DNA of 64,000 nt from Kineobactrum salinum (GCF_010669285.1 NZ_CP048711.1:3286001-3350000); one strand, 5' to 3'; numbered from the stretch's first letter, positions 1 through 9,539 are shown. The notes: a model not told the origin generated them from the letters alone. Program-made: numbers and translations.

Positions 1-1
1 C

Positions 2-316
2 ACCGCTGCTGCGCCGCTACTGCGCTCGCTCAACGGTGATGATGAATTGGCACCACTGGACGGCTTCGCGGCACAGAGCCTGCTAGAGCAGCAGCGCAGC
101 GACGGGGGGTTCGAGAGCATTGATGCGCTGCTGGCGGGCCCGGCGTTTGCGGACCAGCCCACGGAGGGGCTGCGCAGTGTGTTGAGCGAGCGCTCGTCCT
201 GGTTCCTGCTGAGTGCAGAGGTGGAAGTTGCCGGGCGCAATATGCGCTTGTACAGTGTGCTGCAACGCGATCAGCGCAGGGTCCGGGCCGTCGCCCGGGC
301 CAGTGGCAGCCTGTAG
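2..316 (+). CDS. gspK: Type II secretion minor pseudopilin GspK, C-terminal part (5' end outside window)
   Basis: The frame is open from base 2 to the TAG at 314-316 and gives about 104 residues. They start with TAAAPLLRSL and contain GGFESIDALLAGPAF and a beta-rich tail (SWFLLSAEVEVAGRNMRLYSVL). This matches the end of GspK, the large minor pseudopilin that caps the type II secretion pseudopilus with GspI and GspJ. The gene lies directly before gspL-gspM-gspN, the usual gsp order. About 126 bases separate it from gspL. Only the C-terminus is visible, so the prepilin signal cannot be checked. Confidence 0.85.
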   Translation, partial: TAAAPLLRSLNGDDELAPLDGFAAQSLLEQQRSDGGFESIDALLAGPAFADQPTEGLRSVLSERSSWFLLSAEVEVAGRNMRLYSVLQRDQRRVRAVARASGSL

Positions 317-442
317 CAGACTGTTGCAAAAGAGCCACTATGCTAGCCGTCATAGGGCCCAAGACATCAGGCAAGCCAGTGACCGATGTCGGTATCCGCG
401 TTTGTGGATCTGTGCCGCAAACGGTGCGCCGCTGGCGGCGGA

Positions 443-1669
443 ATGATGACATTACAAAGTGGAGATAAAGGTTTGCAAAACCTTGCCGTCGTGCGTGTGA
501 TCGACAATAGTCTGGTTTGGTATCCGCCGGGGGCCGGGGAGCAGCCGCGGCCACTGGACAGCCCCGAGGCGCGCGCCGGGTTTCGTGCCACGCTTGCCAG
601 TGCCCGCTACCAGGCCTGCTTTGCCGTTCCCGGGGCGGCGGTGCGGCTGATGCGGCTGGACGTCAGCGCCGAGGAAAAAAAGCACCTGGACAAGGCGCTG
701 CCCTTTCTGCTGGAAGAACAGGTGGCGGACGACATAGAGCAGCTGCATTTTGCTGTCTGTGCGCTGGAAAAACTGAGCTTCGGCGTCGCCCTGTGCCGGC
801 GTCAGGCGATGGCGGACTGGAACCAGCAGCTGGCTGAATTGCCGGACCTCCCCCAGTGGCTGCCCGAGCCGCTGTTGCTGCCGTGGCAGCCGGGAGAGTG
901 GTGTGTGCTGGTAGAGCCCGACCAGGTGCTGGTGCGCAGCGGTGCCTGCGAGGGCTTCACTGTCGAAGCCGAGTTGCTGTTACCACTGCTGGCCGCGGCC
1001 GAGGCGGCCGCGCCGCCCCAGCAGATCATTGTCTACGGCCAGGACCAGGCGTCGGACCTGGCACTGTTCCCGGCCGGGCTGCAGTCGCGGCTGCAATGGC
1101 GCCGGGGCAATCTCTGCAGTGCATTGATGCTCTCCGGGGACCAGCATCCGCTGAACCTGCGGCAGGGAGACTATGCCCCGCGCCTGCCCCTGGCGCGCTG
1201 GTGGCAGCAATGGCGGGTCGCGGCCGCAGCGCTGGCGGTGGCCTTTGTCCTGCAGCTGCTGGCGACCTGGGCCGACTATCGCAGTCTCGCCCGGCAAAAC
1301 CTGGCACTGCGCAGTGCGGTGGAGGCGAGTTATCGCCAGGCTGTGCCCGACGGCGCACTGGTGGATGCCGAGCGCCAGCTCTCACGGCAGCTGGCGGCTC
1401 TGCGGGGCGATGCCGGGGGTAGCGGTTTTGTGCGCCTGCTGGAGCAGGCCGGGGGCGCGATAGCGGATCAGTCGGGGACGTCGATAGTGAGTATCAACTA
1501 CAACCAGCGCGGCGGTGAAATGCGGATGAATATTCTCGCAGATGATTTCGCCGCGGTGGAGCAGCTGCGCGCAGGCCTGGTCGCAGCAGGTCTGGCGGCG
1601 GAGATGGAGAGCAGTAGTGCCCAGGGTCAGCGGGTAAGGGCGCGGATCCGGGTCGGGGGTGCAGGATGA
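443..1669 (+). CDS. gspL: Type II secretion inner-membrane platform protein GspL
   Basis: About 408 residues, the normal GspL length. The first ~240 residues form the cytoplasmic actin-like domain that recruits the ATPase GspE. One membrane segment follows (VAAAALAVAFVLQLLATW, about residues 258-275), then a coiled stretch and a periplasmic ferredoxin-like domain. The pair of ATGs at 443/446 was chosen because family similarity begins there (LAVVRVIDNSLVWYPPG). An in-frame ATG at 386 would add 19 unlike residues. The stop overlaps the gspM start (ATGA), showing translational coupling. GspL and GspM form a complex, consistent with this arrangement. Confidence 0.9.
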   Translation: MMTLQSGDKGLQNLAVVRVIDNSLVWYPPGAGEQPRPLDSPEARAGFRATLASARYQACFAVPGAAVRLMRLDVSAEEKKHLDKALPFLLEEQVADDIEQLHFAVCALEKLSFGVALCRRQAMADWNQQLAELPDLPQWLPEPLLLPWQPGEWCVLVEPDQVLVRSGACEGFTVEAELLLPLLAAAEAAAPPQQIIVYGQDQASDLALFPAGLQSRLQWRRGNLCSALMLSGDQHPLNLRQGDYAPRLPLARWWQQWRVAAAALAVAFVLQLLATWADYRSLARQNLALRSAVEASYRQAVPDGALVDAERQLSRQLAALRGDAGGSGFVRLLEQAGGAIADQSGTSIVSINYNQRGGEMRMNILADDFAAVEQLRAGLVAAGLAAEMESSSAQGQRVRARIRVGGAG

Positions 1670-2139
1670 GGGCCTGGCTGTTGCGTCTCAAAACGCGGGA
1701 ACAGTTGAGCCTGCTGGTGCTCGCGCTGGTGCTGGGCCTGTACGTGCTGTATCTGGTGCTGTGGGCCCCGCTGGCTGCCAGCCGGGAGCGCATGGCGCAG
1801 CAGAATGCCGCGGTGGCCGCCTCCTTGCTGCGCGTCGATGCATTGGCGTCAGAGCTGGCCCAGCTACGAGCGAACGGCGCTGAGCGTGGTCAGCGGCGCA
1901 ACCTCACGTCACTGGTAAACCAGAGCACCGCGCAGCACGGCCTGGGTGTCAGCCGGCTGCAGCCCGGCAGCCGGGGAGACCTGCAGGTGCGGCTGGAGAA
2001 TGCCCGCTTCGCCGATCTCGCCGCCTGGCTGCATAGCCTGGAGTCCCGGCAGGGGCTGCTGATAGAAGAAGTAGCGCTGACCCAGGCTGGCAGTGCCGGA
2101 CTGGTCAACGCTACCGTCCGGCTCGGCCAGGCCTTGTGA
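1666..2139 (+). CDS. gspM: Type II secretion protein GspM
   Basis: 157 residues, typical for GspM. A short cytoplasmic start is followed by a single membrane helix (LVLALVLGLYVLYLVLWAPL, about residues 18-37), a coiled-coil stretch and a periplasmic ferredoxin-like domain. GspM partners GspL in the inner-membrane assembly platform. It overlaps gspL by 4 bases at the start and gspN by 4 bases at the end (GTGA), so the three are co-translated. Identification rests on position, topology and the start of the C-terminal domain (HGLGVSRLQPGSRGDLQVRL). Confidence 0.88.
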   Translation: MRAWLLRLKTREQLSLLVLALVLGLYVLYLVLWAPLAASRERMAQQNAAVAASLLRVDALASELAQLRANGAERGQRRNLTSLVNQSTAQHGLGVSRLQPGSRGDLQVRLENARFADLAAWLHSLESRQGLLIEEVALTQAGSAGLVNATVRLGQAL

Positions 2140-2900
2140 TCGGCCGTCGTCTGGCGGCGGGTGTGCTGTGCCTGCTGCTGTTGCTGGGGTGTCTGGCAGT
2201 GACCGCGCCGGCCCACCTTGTGGCGTGGCTGGCGCCCCCGGGTCAGCTGTCAGCACAGGGCTTCAGCGGCAGTCTGTGGCAGGGTGAGGCCAGCCGGGTG
2301 GTGCTGGCGACCGAAGCCGGACCGCTGCATCTGGGTGAGGTAGGCTGGCGGCTGAACCCCTGGTCTCTGCTGACATTGGCGCCGCGGTTGGCGATCGACA
2401 GTCGCTGGGGTGAGCAGCAGCTGCAGACCGGGCTGGTGCTGTACGGGGCTGATCATATCGGGCTGCGGGATTTGCATCTGACCCTCGATGCCAGCTTGCT
2501 GCGCCATCTGGTACCGGTCGCACTGAGCGGCCGGCTGACGCTGGATGCGACCCTGCTACAGCTGCGGCGCGGCCTGCCGGTAGAGGCCGAGGGGCGGTTG
2601 GTATGGCAGCAAGCTGGCTGGGAGTCTCCCCGCGGACCGCTGGCGCTGGGCAGCTATGCGCTCGATGCAAGGCAATCCGCGAGCGGGCCGCTGACCGCCG
2701 AACTGCTCACGCTGGCGGGACCGGTACAGGCCCAGGGCCAGTTGCAGTTGCGGGACAGTCACTATAGCATCGCGCTGCAAATCGAGAGCGAAACCGCCTG
2801 GGATCCGGCACTGCAGGAAGCACTGGCTCTGCTGGCACGTCCGGTGGGCGCCACCTACCAGTTGCAACTGGAAGGGCAGTTGCAACTGCCCGGCGAATGA
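2136..2900 (+). CDS. gspN: Type II secretion protein GspN
   Basis: 254 residues starting at a GTG that overlaps the gspM stop. It has an N-terminal membrane anchor (LAAGVLCLLLLLGCLAVTAPAH), then a periplasmic beta-rich body typical of GspN (GFSGSLWQGEASRV, WRLNPWSLLTLAP). GspN is an accessory subunit found in only some type II systems and is usually last in the operon, as here. About 15 bases after the stop an imperfect GC hairpin runs into six T residues (2918-2925). It may be a weak terminator of the gsp operon. Confidence 0.85.
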   Translation: MIGRRLAAGVLCLLLLLGCLAVTAPAHLVAWLAPPGQLSAQGFSGSLWQGEASRVVLATEAGPLHLGEVGWRLNPWSLLTLAPRLAIDSRWGEQQLQTGLVLYGADHIGLRDLHLTLDASLLRHLVPVALSGRLTLDATLLQLRRGLPVEAEGRLVWQQAGWESPRGPLALGSYALDARQSASGPLTAELLTLAGPVQAQGQLQLRDSHYSIALQIESETAWDPALQEALALLARPVGATYQLQLEGQLQLPGE

Positions 2901-2989
2901 GCGCTATAGCGGCGCCGGCTTTTTTGTGTAGACTGCGTGCGACAATCAGAATAAGTGGAGTTTGACGACATGAAGGGGAGTTTGGCGGT

Positions 2990-4339
2990 ATGGCAGTAGC
3001 TGCAGGGGACCACTGGTCATCCCGATTTGCATTCCTGATGGCGGCGGTGGGCTTCGCTGTCGGCCTGGGAAATATCTGGCGCTTCCCCTACATCACCGGA
3101 GAAAATGGTGGCGCCGCCTTCGTCATTATCTATCTGGTCTGCGCCTTTGGCATCGGGGTGCCTATCCTGATCGCCGAGCTGATGATCGGGCGCCGCGGCC
3201 AGGCCAGTCCGCCCGAGGCCGTGGCTGCCGTGGCCCTCGAAAGTGGCCGCTCCCGGCAGTGGCAGTGGGTGGGCGGCATGGGTTTGCTGGCGGCCTACAC
3301 AATCGAGATTGTCTACTCAGTGATCGTCGGCTGGGTATTGTGGTACCTGTTCAAGGCGGTCACCACCGGTTTTGCCGACGTGGACGCGGTCAGCGCCGGC
3401 ACCCAGTTCGCTGCGGTGCTCGATAACAATATTGGCATGTTGTTCTGGACCCTGCTGGGCCTGGTGATTACCGGTGCCATTATCTACGCTGGCGTCAAGG
3501 ACGGCATTGAGCGCGCGGTGGTAGTGATGATGCCGCTGATGTTCCTGCTGTTGCTGGGCCTGGCCACCTACAACTATTTTGCCGGCGGCTTCCAGGAGGC
3601 CGTAACCTGGCTGTTTACCCCGGATTTCAGCAAGATCGGTGCCGACAGCGTGCTCGCCGCCATCGGCCAGGCATTCTTTTCCATCGGCGTGGCGATGGGT
3701 GGAATGATGATCTACGGTTCCTATCTGCCGCGCTCAATCTCCATCAGCCAGTCGGTGTTGATTATCGTGGTTGCCGATACCACGGTGGCCCTGCTGGCGG
3801 GGCTGGTGATCTTTCCCGCGGTGTTCCACTACGGACTGGACCCGGCCGCCGGTGCCGGCCTGATTTTCCAGACCCTGCCAGTGGCCTTTGCCCAGATGCC
3901 GGGCGGGCACCTGTTCAGCGTATTGTTTTTCTTGATGTTGACGGTGGCTGGCATCACCTCGATGGTGGGCTTGGTGGAATGCGTCAACGCCTGGATCGAG
4001 GACCGCTTCGGCATTCCCAGGCACCGCAGTGCGGTGCTGGTCATCGGTTCCGTCGCGGTGCTCAGCATCCTGTCCATCCTCTCCTACAATGTGTTGGGAG
4101 ACTTGAACTTTGGCGGCAGGAATATCAATGACAGTATGGATTACTTCTCCAACCAGATCCTGCTGCCGCTGGGTGGCCTGCTGATCGCCGTATTTGCCGG
4201 CTGGTTCGTCAAGCGCGACGCCAGTCGGGATGAGTTGTGGGCCCTGCACCGCCTGAGCTACGAGGGCTGGCGCTTTCTGATCCGTTATATCGTACCGCCG
4301 GCACTGGCTATCATCTTCGTGATGGGTGTCAGCGGCTGA
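2990..4339 (+). CDS. Sodium-dependent transporter, neurotransmitter:sodium symporter (NSS/SNF) family
   Basis: 449 residues with about 11-12 membrane helices, the size of short prokaryotic NSS proteins such as MhsT/LeuT relatives. The TM1 signature GLGNIWRFPYITGENGGAAF is present, including the unwound GLGNIWRFPY stretch that forms the Na+ and substrate sites. The family imports amino acids with Na+; the substrate cannot be read from sequence. The ATG at 2990 follows AAGGGGAG at 9-base spacing. An ATG at 2970 is in another frame and stops at once. It is followed 84 bases later by an AGCS symporter on the same strand, so the two probably form a Na+-dependent amino-acid uptake unit. Confidence 0.92.
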   Translation: MAVAAGDHWSSRFAFLMAAVGFAVGLGNIWRFPYITGENGGAAFVIIYLVCAFGIGVPILIAELMIGRRGQASPPEAVAAVALESGRSRQWQWVGGMGLLAAYTIEIVYSVIVGWVLWYLFKAVTTGFADVDAVSAGTQFAAVLDNNIGMLFWTLLGLVITGAIIYAGVKDGIERAVVVMMPLMFLLLLGLATYNYFAGGFQEAVTWLFTPDFSKIGADSVLAAIGQAFFSIGVAMGGMMIYGSYLPRSISISQSVLIIVVADTTVALLAGLVIFPAVFHYGLDPAAGAGLIFQTLPVAFAQMPGGHLFSVLFFLMLTVAGITSMVGLVECVNAWIEDRFGIPRHRSAVLVIGSVAVLSILSILSYNVLGDLNFGGRNINDSMDYFSNQILLPLGGLLIAVFAGWFVKRDASRDELWALHRLSYEGWRFLIRYIVPPALAIIFVMGVSG

Positions 4340-4423
4340 GCCGGAGTTCCGGAATACCGTGCGCCTTTCGGGGCCAATCCTGGGACCGCGGCAGGACCCG
4401 CGATCTCGCAACCGGGAGCTGCC

Positions 4424-5812
4424 ATGCTTGCTGCTATGAACGATTTTCTCTGGGGTCAGATACTGGTCGTGGTGCTGATCGCGGTGGGTCTGCTGTTCAC
4501 GCTCGGCTCACGCGGTGTCCAGTTTCGCTATTTCGGCCGCATGTTCTCGGTGCTGCGGGGCGGCATGCACCACGAGCGGGGCCATATCAGTTCTTTCCAG
4601 GCGCTGGTGGTCAGCGTGGCCGGCCGGGTCGGCAGTGGCAATATCGCCGGTGTTGCCGTCGCCATCACCCTGGGCGGTCCCGGGGCCGTGTTCTGGATGT
4701 GGGTCATCGGCCTGATGGGGATGGCTACCAGCTTCTTTGAATGTTCCCTCGCCCAGTTGTTCAAGCGCTATCAGGCCGACGGCAGCTACCGCGGCGGGCC
4801 GGCCTACTATCTCACCCACGGTGTACAGCAGCGCGGCCTGGCGCTGATCTATTCTGCCCTGCTGCTGGTCACCTTCGGCCTGGGCTTCAATGCGGTGCAG
4901 TCCTATGTGGTGGCCACTTCGCTGCAGGCTTCGTTCGGCGTCCCCACCTGGCTTGCAGGCCTGCTGATGGTGGGCCTGCTGGGCAGTATCATCTTCGGCG
5001 GCATCCGCCGCATCGCAATCGTATCCGAGCTGATCGTGCCGGTGATGGCCCTGGGCTACCTGCTGGTGGCGCTGCTGGTGATCGGTCTCAACATCAGCGC
5101 GGTGCCGGCGGTGCTGTGGCATATCGTGCAAAGCGCCTTCGGCCTGGAGGCAGCCTTCGGTGGCGGCCTGGGGGTGGTGATCATGCAGGGAGTGAAGCGC
5201 GGGCTGTTCAGCAATGAAGCGGGCCTGGGCAGTGCTCCCAACGTGGCTGCAGTGGCACATGTGCCGCATCCGGCGAACCAGGGGGTGGTCCAGGCCTTCA
5301 GCGTATTTATCGATACCGTCATCATGTGCAGCTGCACTGCGGTCATTATTCTGCTGTCGGATATCTACCAACCTGGGGTCCAGGGGATATCCGGTGTGGC
5401 GCTGACCCAGAGTGCACTGGCGAGTCACGTGGGGGATTGGGGTGCGGGTTTTGTGTCAGTTGCGCTGGTGTTGTTTGCGTTCAGTTCGATGATGTACAAC
5501 TATTATCTTGGCGAGAACAGCATCAACTTCTTCAGCGATGGCAACCGTCACCTGTTCACGCTTTTCCGCGTCTGTGTGTTGGGCCTGGTATTCTGGGGAG
5601 CCCTGCAGAACCTGGGCACGGTATTCGGCTTTGCGGATCTGACGATGGGACTGCTGGCGCTGGTCAATCTGGCCGGGCTGATCTGGATGTACCGCATCGG
5701 CATGCGCTTGCTGCGCGACTACGACGGCCAGTTGCGGCGCGGCGAGCAGCCGCGGCTCAAGCTGGAGGACTGGGCCGACCTGGACATCGACCCGCGCGCC
5801 TGGCGGGACTGA
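4424..5812 (+). CDS. Alanine/glycine:cation symporter (AGCS family)
   Basis: 462 residues with about 11 membrane helices. Family hallmarks are present: RVGSGNIAGVAVAITLGGPGAVFWMW near residues 65-90, the GPAYYLTHGV stretch, and KRGLFSNEAGLGSAPNVAA in the second half. AGCS proteins import D/L-alanine or glycine with Na+ (or H+). The ATG at 4424 is preceded by GGGAG; a second ATG lies 4 codons later. It lies on the same strand 84 bases after an NSS transporter and convergent with cardiolipin synthase. No glycine-riboswitch-sized leader is possible in the 84-base gap. Confidence 0.93.
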   Translation: MLAAMNDFLWGQILVVVLIAVGLLFTLGSRGVQFRYFGRMFSVLRGGMHHERGHISSFQALVVSVAGRVGSGNIAGVAVAITLGGPGAVFWMWVIGLMGMATSFFECSLAQLFKRYQADGSYRGGPAYYLTHGVQQRGLALIYSALLLVTFGLGFNAVQSYVVATSLQASFGVPTWLAGLLMVGLLGSIIFGGIRRIAIVSELIVPVMALGYLLVALLVIGLNISAVPAVLWHIVQSAFGLEAAFGGGLGVVIMQGVKRGLFSNEAGLGSAPNVAAVAHVPHPANQGVVQAFSVFIDTVIMCSCTAVIILLSDIYQPGVQGISGVALTQSALASHVGDWGAGFVSVALVLFAFSSMMYNYYLGENSINFFSDGNRHLFTLFRVCVLGLVFWGALQNLGTVFGFADLTMGLLALVNLAGLIWMYRIGMRLLRDYDGQLRRGEQPRLKLEDWADLDIDPRAWRD

Positions 5813-5881
5813 ACCCGGGCGGCGGCCGGGGAGGCCGTGGCTTCAGGCGGCTGCGTACCGTTGCAGCGGTGGTCCGGCAGG

Positions 5882-7324
5882 CTACAGTACCGGCGCGAAC
5901 AGACGGGCTACACCCATGCCCAGCGGAAACCAGGCCGGTTTGGCGTCGATTTCAGCCTGGGTGACCTGGCGGCAGTGCAGCAGGTCGCCTTCCAGCATGG
6001 TGGCGACTTCCTTGGCGAAGCGCTCGCCGTCCACCAGCACGGTGATCTCGAAATTAAGGCGGAATGAACGGTTGTCGAAGTTTGCTGTTCCCACCCCTGC
6101 CAAATGGTTGTCCATCAGCAACACCTTCTGGTGCAAAAAGCCGTTTTCATAGCGGTAGACCTTGACGCCGGCGGGCAGCAGTTCCCGGCTAAAGGCCCAA
6201 TTGGCCATGCCCACCACCGGCCCGTCCGGCTGGTCCGGAATCATGACTCGCACATCCACCCCGCGCAGCGCCGCCAGCTGCAACGCAGAGGTGATGCTCC
6301 GGTCGGGAACGAAATAGGGGCTGGCAATCCAGATGCGCTGCCGCGCCGCGACGATGACCTGCAGGAACAGTAGCCCCGCCTGTTCCAGTGTGCTGGCGGG
6401 ATCCGACGGGAACACCAGCACGTTGTCGTCGCCATAGAGGCCGGGCTGGACATCGGGCCGCACCACCGGCAATGCCGTCCGGGTCGCCCAGCGCCAGTCG
6501 GTGGCGAAGGCCAGTTCTACCCCCAGCAAGGCAGGACCCTGCAGGCGTATGTGGGTATCGCGCCAGTGGCCGATGTGCCGGTCCAGGCCCAGGTATTCGT
6601 CACCCACATTGTGGCCGCCTATCCATGCGCTGTGGCCATCGACCACGATGATCTTGCGGTGATTGCGGAAATTGAGCTGGAAGCGGTTGCGGCGCCCCTG
6701 GGTGGTATTGAACGCGGCCACCTCGACGCCTGTCATCTTCATTTGCTTGTACAGGCCGGTGCGATGGAAATTGTAGCTGCCGATTTCATCGTACAGCAGA
6801 TACACTTTGATGCCGCTGCGGGCTTTGTCTGCCAGCACCCGGCCCACGCGCCGTCCCAGTCCATCGTCGCGGATGATATAGGATTGCAGGAGAATATAGT
6901 CGCGGGCGGATTCCAGTCCCGCCACGATGCTGTCGAAGGTCTGTTGTCCGTCGATCAGCAGCTTCACCTGGTTGCCGCCGGCTGCTGGAATGCCGGTGAG
7001 GTTGAACAGAGCGTTGTAGAGCGGTTCGGCCGGGGAGCGTGGGACTTCGTGGCGGGCCACCTCTTGCCGTGTCTGGCGCAGCAGTTCCACGGTTTCCTCG
7101 CCGATGGCCTTGCGTTGTTCCAGGTAGCCGTCGAACTTGGTGCGACCGAACACCAGATAGCAAGGGACAGCGAGATAGGGGATCGCCAGCAGGGAGATGG
7201 CCCAGGCGATCGCGCCCTGGGCCGTGCGCACGTGGATTATGGCCTCTATTGCCGAGAAGATCGCCAGTGTGTAGAACAAGGCGATGCCAATCGCGATCAA
7301 CTCTGTATACAGCTGCAGCTCCAC
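5882..7324 (-). CDS. cls: Cardiolipin synthase, ClsA type (phospholipase D superfamily)
   Basis: 480 residues, the usual ClsA length. Two N-terminal membrane helices (about 8-28 and 38-58) precede two PLD half-domains. Both HKD motifs are intact: HRKIIVVDGHSAWIGGHN and HQKVLLMDNHLAGVGTANFD. The enzyme condenses two phosphatidylglycerols to cardiolipin and glycerol at the inner membrane. It starts 10 bases after the stop of the HtrA-like protease, on the same strand, so the two are probably co-transcribed; a link to envelope stress is inference. Confidence 0.93.
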   Translation of the reverse strand: MELQLYTELIAIGIALFYTLAIFSAIEAIIHVRTAQGAIAWAISLLAIPYLAVPCYLVFGRTKFDGYLEQRKAIGEETVELLRQTRQEVARHEVPRSPAEPLYNALFNLTGIPAAGGNQVKLLIDGQQTFDSIVAGLESARDYILLQSYIIRDDGLGRRVGRVLADKARSGIKVYLLYDEIGSYNFHRTGLYKQMKMTGVEVAAFNTTQGRRNRFQLNFRNHRKIIVVDGHSAWIGGHNVGDEYLGLDRHIGHWRDTHIRLQGPALLGVELAFATDWRWATRTALPVVRPDVQPGLYGDDNVLVFPSDPASTLEQAGLLFLQVIVAARQRIWIASPYFVPDRSITSALQLAALRGVDVRVMIPDQPDGPVVGMANWAFSRELLPAGVKVYRYENGFLHQKVLLMDNHLAGVGTANFDNRSFRLNFEITVLVDGERFAKEVATMLEGDLLHCRQVTQAEIDAKPAWFPLGMGVARLFAPVL

Positions 7325-7334
7325 AGTGGCGATG

Positions 7335-8390
7335 CTACTGGGATTCGGTCAAGGTCACGGAGATCTCCCGCGTCACGTTGCCATGGCGCAGTGTGACGGT
7401 CACGCTATCGCCCGGCTGGTGCTTTTCCAGGATGCTCAGATAATCGTCGTTGCTGCGTACCGGTTCGCCGTTGATGGCGACGACGATATCGCCCAGCACC
7501 ACTTCTCCGCGGGTGTTGCGGTAGGCGCCGCGGATGCCGGCCTGGTCGGCCGGCAGGCCGGGGGATACGCGCACCACCGGCAGTCCTTCCAGCCGGTAGC
7601 GGCGGATCCAGCGATCGCTAGCCAGCTCCAGCCCCATGATCGGCCGCAGTATGCGGCCATAACTGATCAGCTGCGGCACAACCTCTTTCACGGTGTTGAC
7701 CGGGATCGCGAAGCCAATCCCGGCGCTGGCGCCGCTGGGGCTGTAGATAGCGGTATTGACCCCCACCAACTGGCCCAGGGAGTTGAGTAGAGGGCCGCCT
7801 GAATTGCCCGGATTGATCGCGGCATCGGTCTGAATCACGCCGCGAATGGTCCGGTTGCCCGGAGCCCTGATCTCGCGGCCAAGGGCACTGATCACGCCAG
7901 TGGTGAGCGTAGTATCCAGGCCAAAGGGGTTGCCGATGGCCAGTACCTTGCGTCCCACAGTCAGCTCGGAAGAATCGCCCACCGGCAGTTGAACCAGATC
8001 CTCGGGCGGGTTTTCTATGCGCAGTACGGCCAGATCCTTTTCGGGAGCGACGCCGACCACTTCGGCATCAAACTCGGTCTGGTCCTGCAGCGTCACAGTC
8101 AGCTTGTGGGCGCGGGCAATCACATGGAAATTGGTAACGATAAGTCCGTTGCTGTCCCAGACGAAGCCGCTGCCGGAACCGCGGGGAATCTCATGCACGT
8201 TGAGTGAGAACAGGTCGCGCCGGAGCGCCTTGCTGGTCACGAACACCACCGCGGGGCTGGCCTTGCTGAAAATCTCGGTGGTGTTGGCTTCGTCCTCGGT
8301 GGCGAAGCTCAGATAGTCGGGCTGGGCGGCGCCGGCGCCGCCCGCCAACAGGCAGGCGAGCAGCGCCACAATCAGGTATGGAAATGGCAT
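7335..8390 (-). CDS. Periplasmic trypsin-like serine protease with one PDZ domain (HtrA/DegS-like)
   Basis: 351 residues: signal peptide (LIVALLACLLAGGAGA), S1C protease domain (about 40-245) and a single C-terminal PDZ domain (about 250-345). Catalytic residues are visible: His in VTNFHVIA, Asp in EKDLAVLRI, Ser in GNSGGPLLN. One PDZ and this length match DegS/AlgW-type or short HtrA proteases. Here the N-terminus looks like a cleavable signal (GGAGAAQ) rather than a retained anchor, so a soluble periplasmic enzyme is favoured. Its start is 12 bases from the end of the DUF1499-like gene, and cardiolipin synthase follows it. Confidence 0.88.
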   Translation of the reverse strand: MPFPYLIVALLACLLAGGAGAAQPDYLSFATEDEANTTEIFSKASPAVVFVTSKALRRDLFSLNVHEIPRGSGSGFVWDSNGLIVTNFHVIARAHKLTVTLQDQTEFDAEVVGVAPEKDLAVLRIENPPEDLVQLPVGDSSELTVGRKVLAIGNPFGLDTTLTTGVISALGREIRAPGNRTIRGVIQTDAAINPGNSGGPLLNSLGQLVGVNTAIYSPSGASAGIGFAIPVNTVKEVVPQLISYGRILRPIMGLELASDRWIRRYRLEGLPVVRVSPGLPADQAGIRGAYRNTRGEVVLGDIVVAINGEPVRSNDDYLSILEKHQPGDSVTVTLRHGNVTREISVTLTESQ

Positions 8391-8402
8391 GTGCGGTCCT
8401 GT

Positions 8403-9121
8403 TCAGTCGGCAAAGCGGTCGAGGAAGGCCTGGATGCGGGCGGCGTTGGCCCCGAGATCTCCCACGCCCACCCGGGAGACGGAGCGCAGGTCCACGACAC
8501 TGCCTTCGGCGCTGGAGCGGATCCGGATTGCGATGTCGTCCCGGAAGGCCATGATGGCGGTGGTATCCACCGCTTCGATCCGCCAACGCTCCGGATCCCG
8601 GTAGACCACCTCCCAGCCCAGTTCGCGAGCGACTTCCAGGGCCCGGCGAAACGCCGCATCAGCGCTCAGTCCTGTGCGCAGGGACTGCAGTTCCGGATAG
8701 GCTTGCTGTTGCTGCGCCAGACTGTCGGGTTTGATTTCCAGAGAGTTGCTCTGCTTGCCGCGCAGGGTAGGTGCGTGGGTGAAGGTGGGTGGATCCTCCA
8801 GGTCGGTGGTAATGTCGTGGATCGGCGGGTAATCACCACGGGAAGCCAGTATCGCCAACAACAGCAGCGTGCCTGGCATCAGCAACAGGTACCTGGGCAA
8901 CATATCCCCCGCCAGGGCCGGTACCGTGGCAACAGCAGTAGCAGGAGACCGAGGAGCAGCAACGCGGCGGAAGCGGCGCAGGTCAGCGCATACAACAGCA
9001 GTCCCTGTTGCCAGTGGCCCGCGCGTACCATGAGTATCGCCAGTGGCAACGCCACTAACAGGGTAATGCCGAGATAGCCGAGCGTGTTCACCAGGCGGGA
9101 GCGGGTCTGGATCTGGAGCAT
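8403..9121 (-). pseudogene. DUF1499-like membrane protein, split by a one-base frameshift
   Basis: The start (ATG at 9121, preceded by AAGGA) encodes two hydrophobic helices (NTLGYLGITLLVALPLAIL and ALTCAASAALLLLGLLLLLL). That frame stops at 8879. The rest of the protein is in another frame: LPGTLL-type helix, then SRGDYPPIHDITTDLEDPP, the signature of DUF1499 proteins, continuing to 8403. One extra base in the CCCCC run at 8906-8910 joins PRYRPWRG to DMLPRYLLLMPG and gives one 239-residue protein. Family members normally have all three helices before the PPIHDIS/T motif, so the intact gene is expected. Function unknown. A sequencing slip is the likeliest cause; translation from an internal ATG of the second half alone is possible. 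Confidence 0.75.
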
Positions 9122-9215
9122 GAGGGCTTCCTTGTAAAACCTGCACAGGGGCAAGAATACTATCACCTGGGCAGTATTGTCGCGCGCGGGTCTCGCCGGT
9201 TCAACCGGGCCGCAT

Positions 9216-9539
9216 TCAGGCTTCGGTACTGTCGCTGGGGATAGCCGGTGATGGCTCCCCGGTTGCCGCTGCGGTCTCCGGGGACTCATCTGGCGCTGCC
9301 TTTTGCGGCAGCGGGGTCTGGCTGACCTCCAGCACTGGTTCGCCACGGGGGTTCAGTTGTGCCGCGATGACCTCGCCGCGCAACTCGACGTTCTTGGCGC
9401 TGAGCTCGAACAGCAGGTTGACGGCCTCGTCGCGGTGCCGGCAGCGCTGAACAGCGCGGGGATCACGGCCATCAACCCAGGCCTTGGCCTTGCCCCAGTA
9501 GTGTCCCAGTTGATTGCAGATGACGAAAACTTCATTCAT
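9216..9539 (-). CDS. Conserved hypothetical protein (MNEVFVICNQLGHYWG family)
   Basis: 107 residues. The ATG at 9539 was chosen because the conserved part starts there: MNEVFVICNQLGHYWGKAKA, then WVDGRDPRAV and HRDEAVNLLFELSAKNVELR, a pattern I recognise from uncharacterised gammaproteobacterial proteins. The last ~30 residues are low-complexity and acidic (PDESPETAAATGEPS) and probably disordered. There is no signal peptide or membrane helix, so it is cytoplasmic. It lies between the DUF1499-like gene and the J-domain gene on the same strand. No function can be assigned. Confidence 0.75.
   Translation of the reverse strand: MNEVFVICNQLGHYWGKAKAWVDGRDPRAVQRCRHRDEAVNLLFELSAKNVELRGEVIAAQLNPRGEPVLEVSQTPLPQKAAPDESPETAAATGEPSPAIPSDSTEA

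Noticed and set aside
2905-2925. Strong terminator after gspN
   Set aside because: The T-run is present but the stem has a G-G mismatch and only a few pairs, so it is mentioned only as a weak possibility.
2901-4423. Glycine riboswitch before the amino-acid transporter genes
   Set aside because: The gaps before both genes are under 100 bases and show no aptamer-like paired structure.
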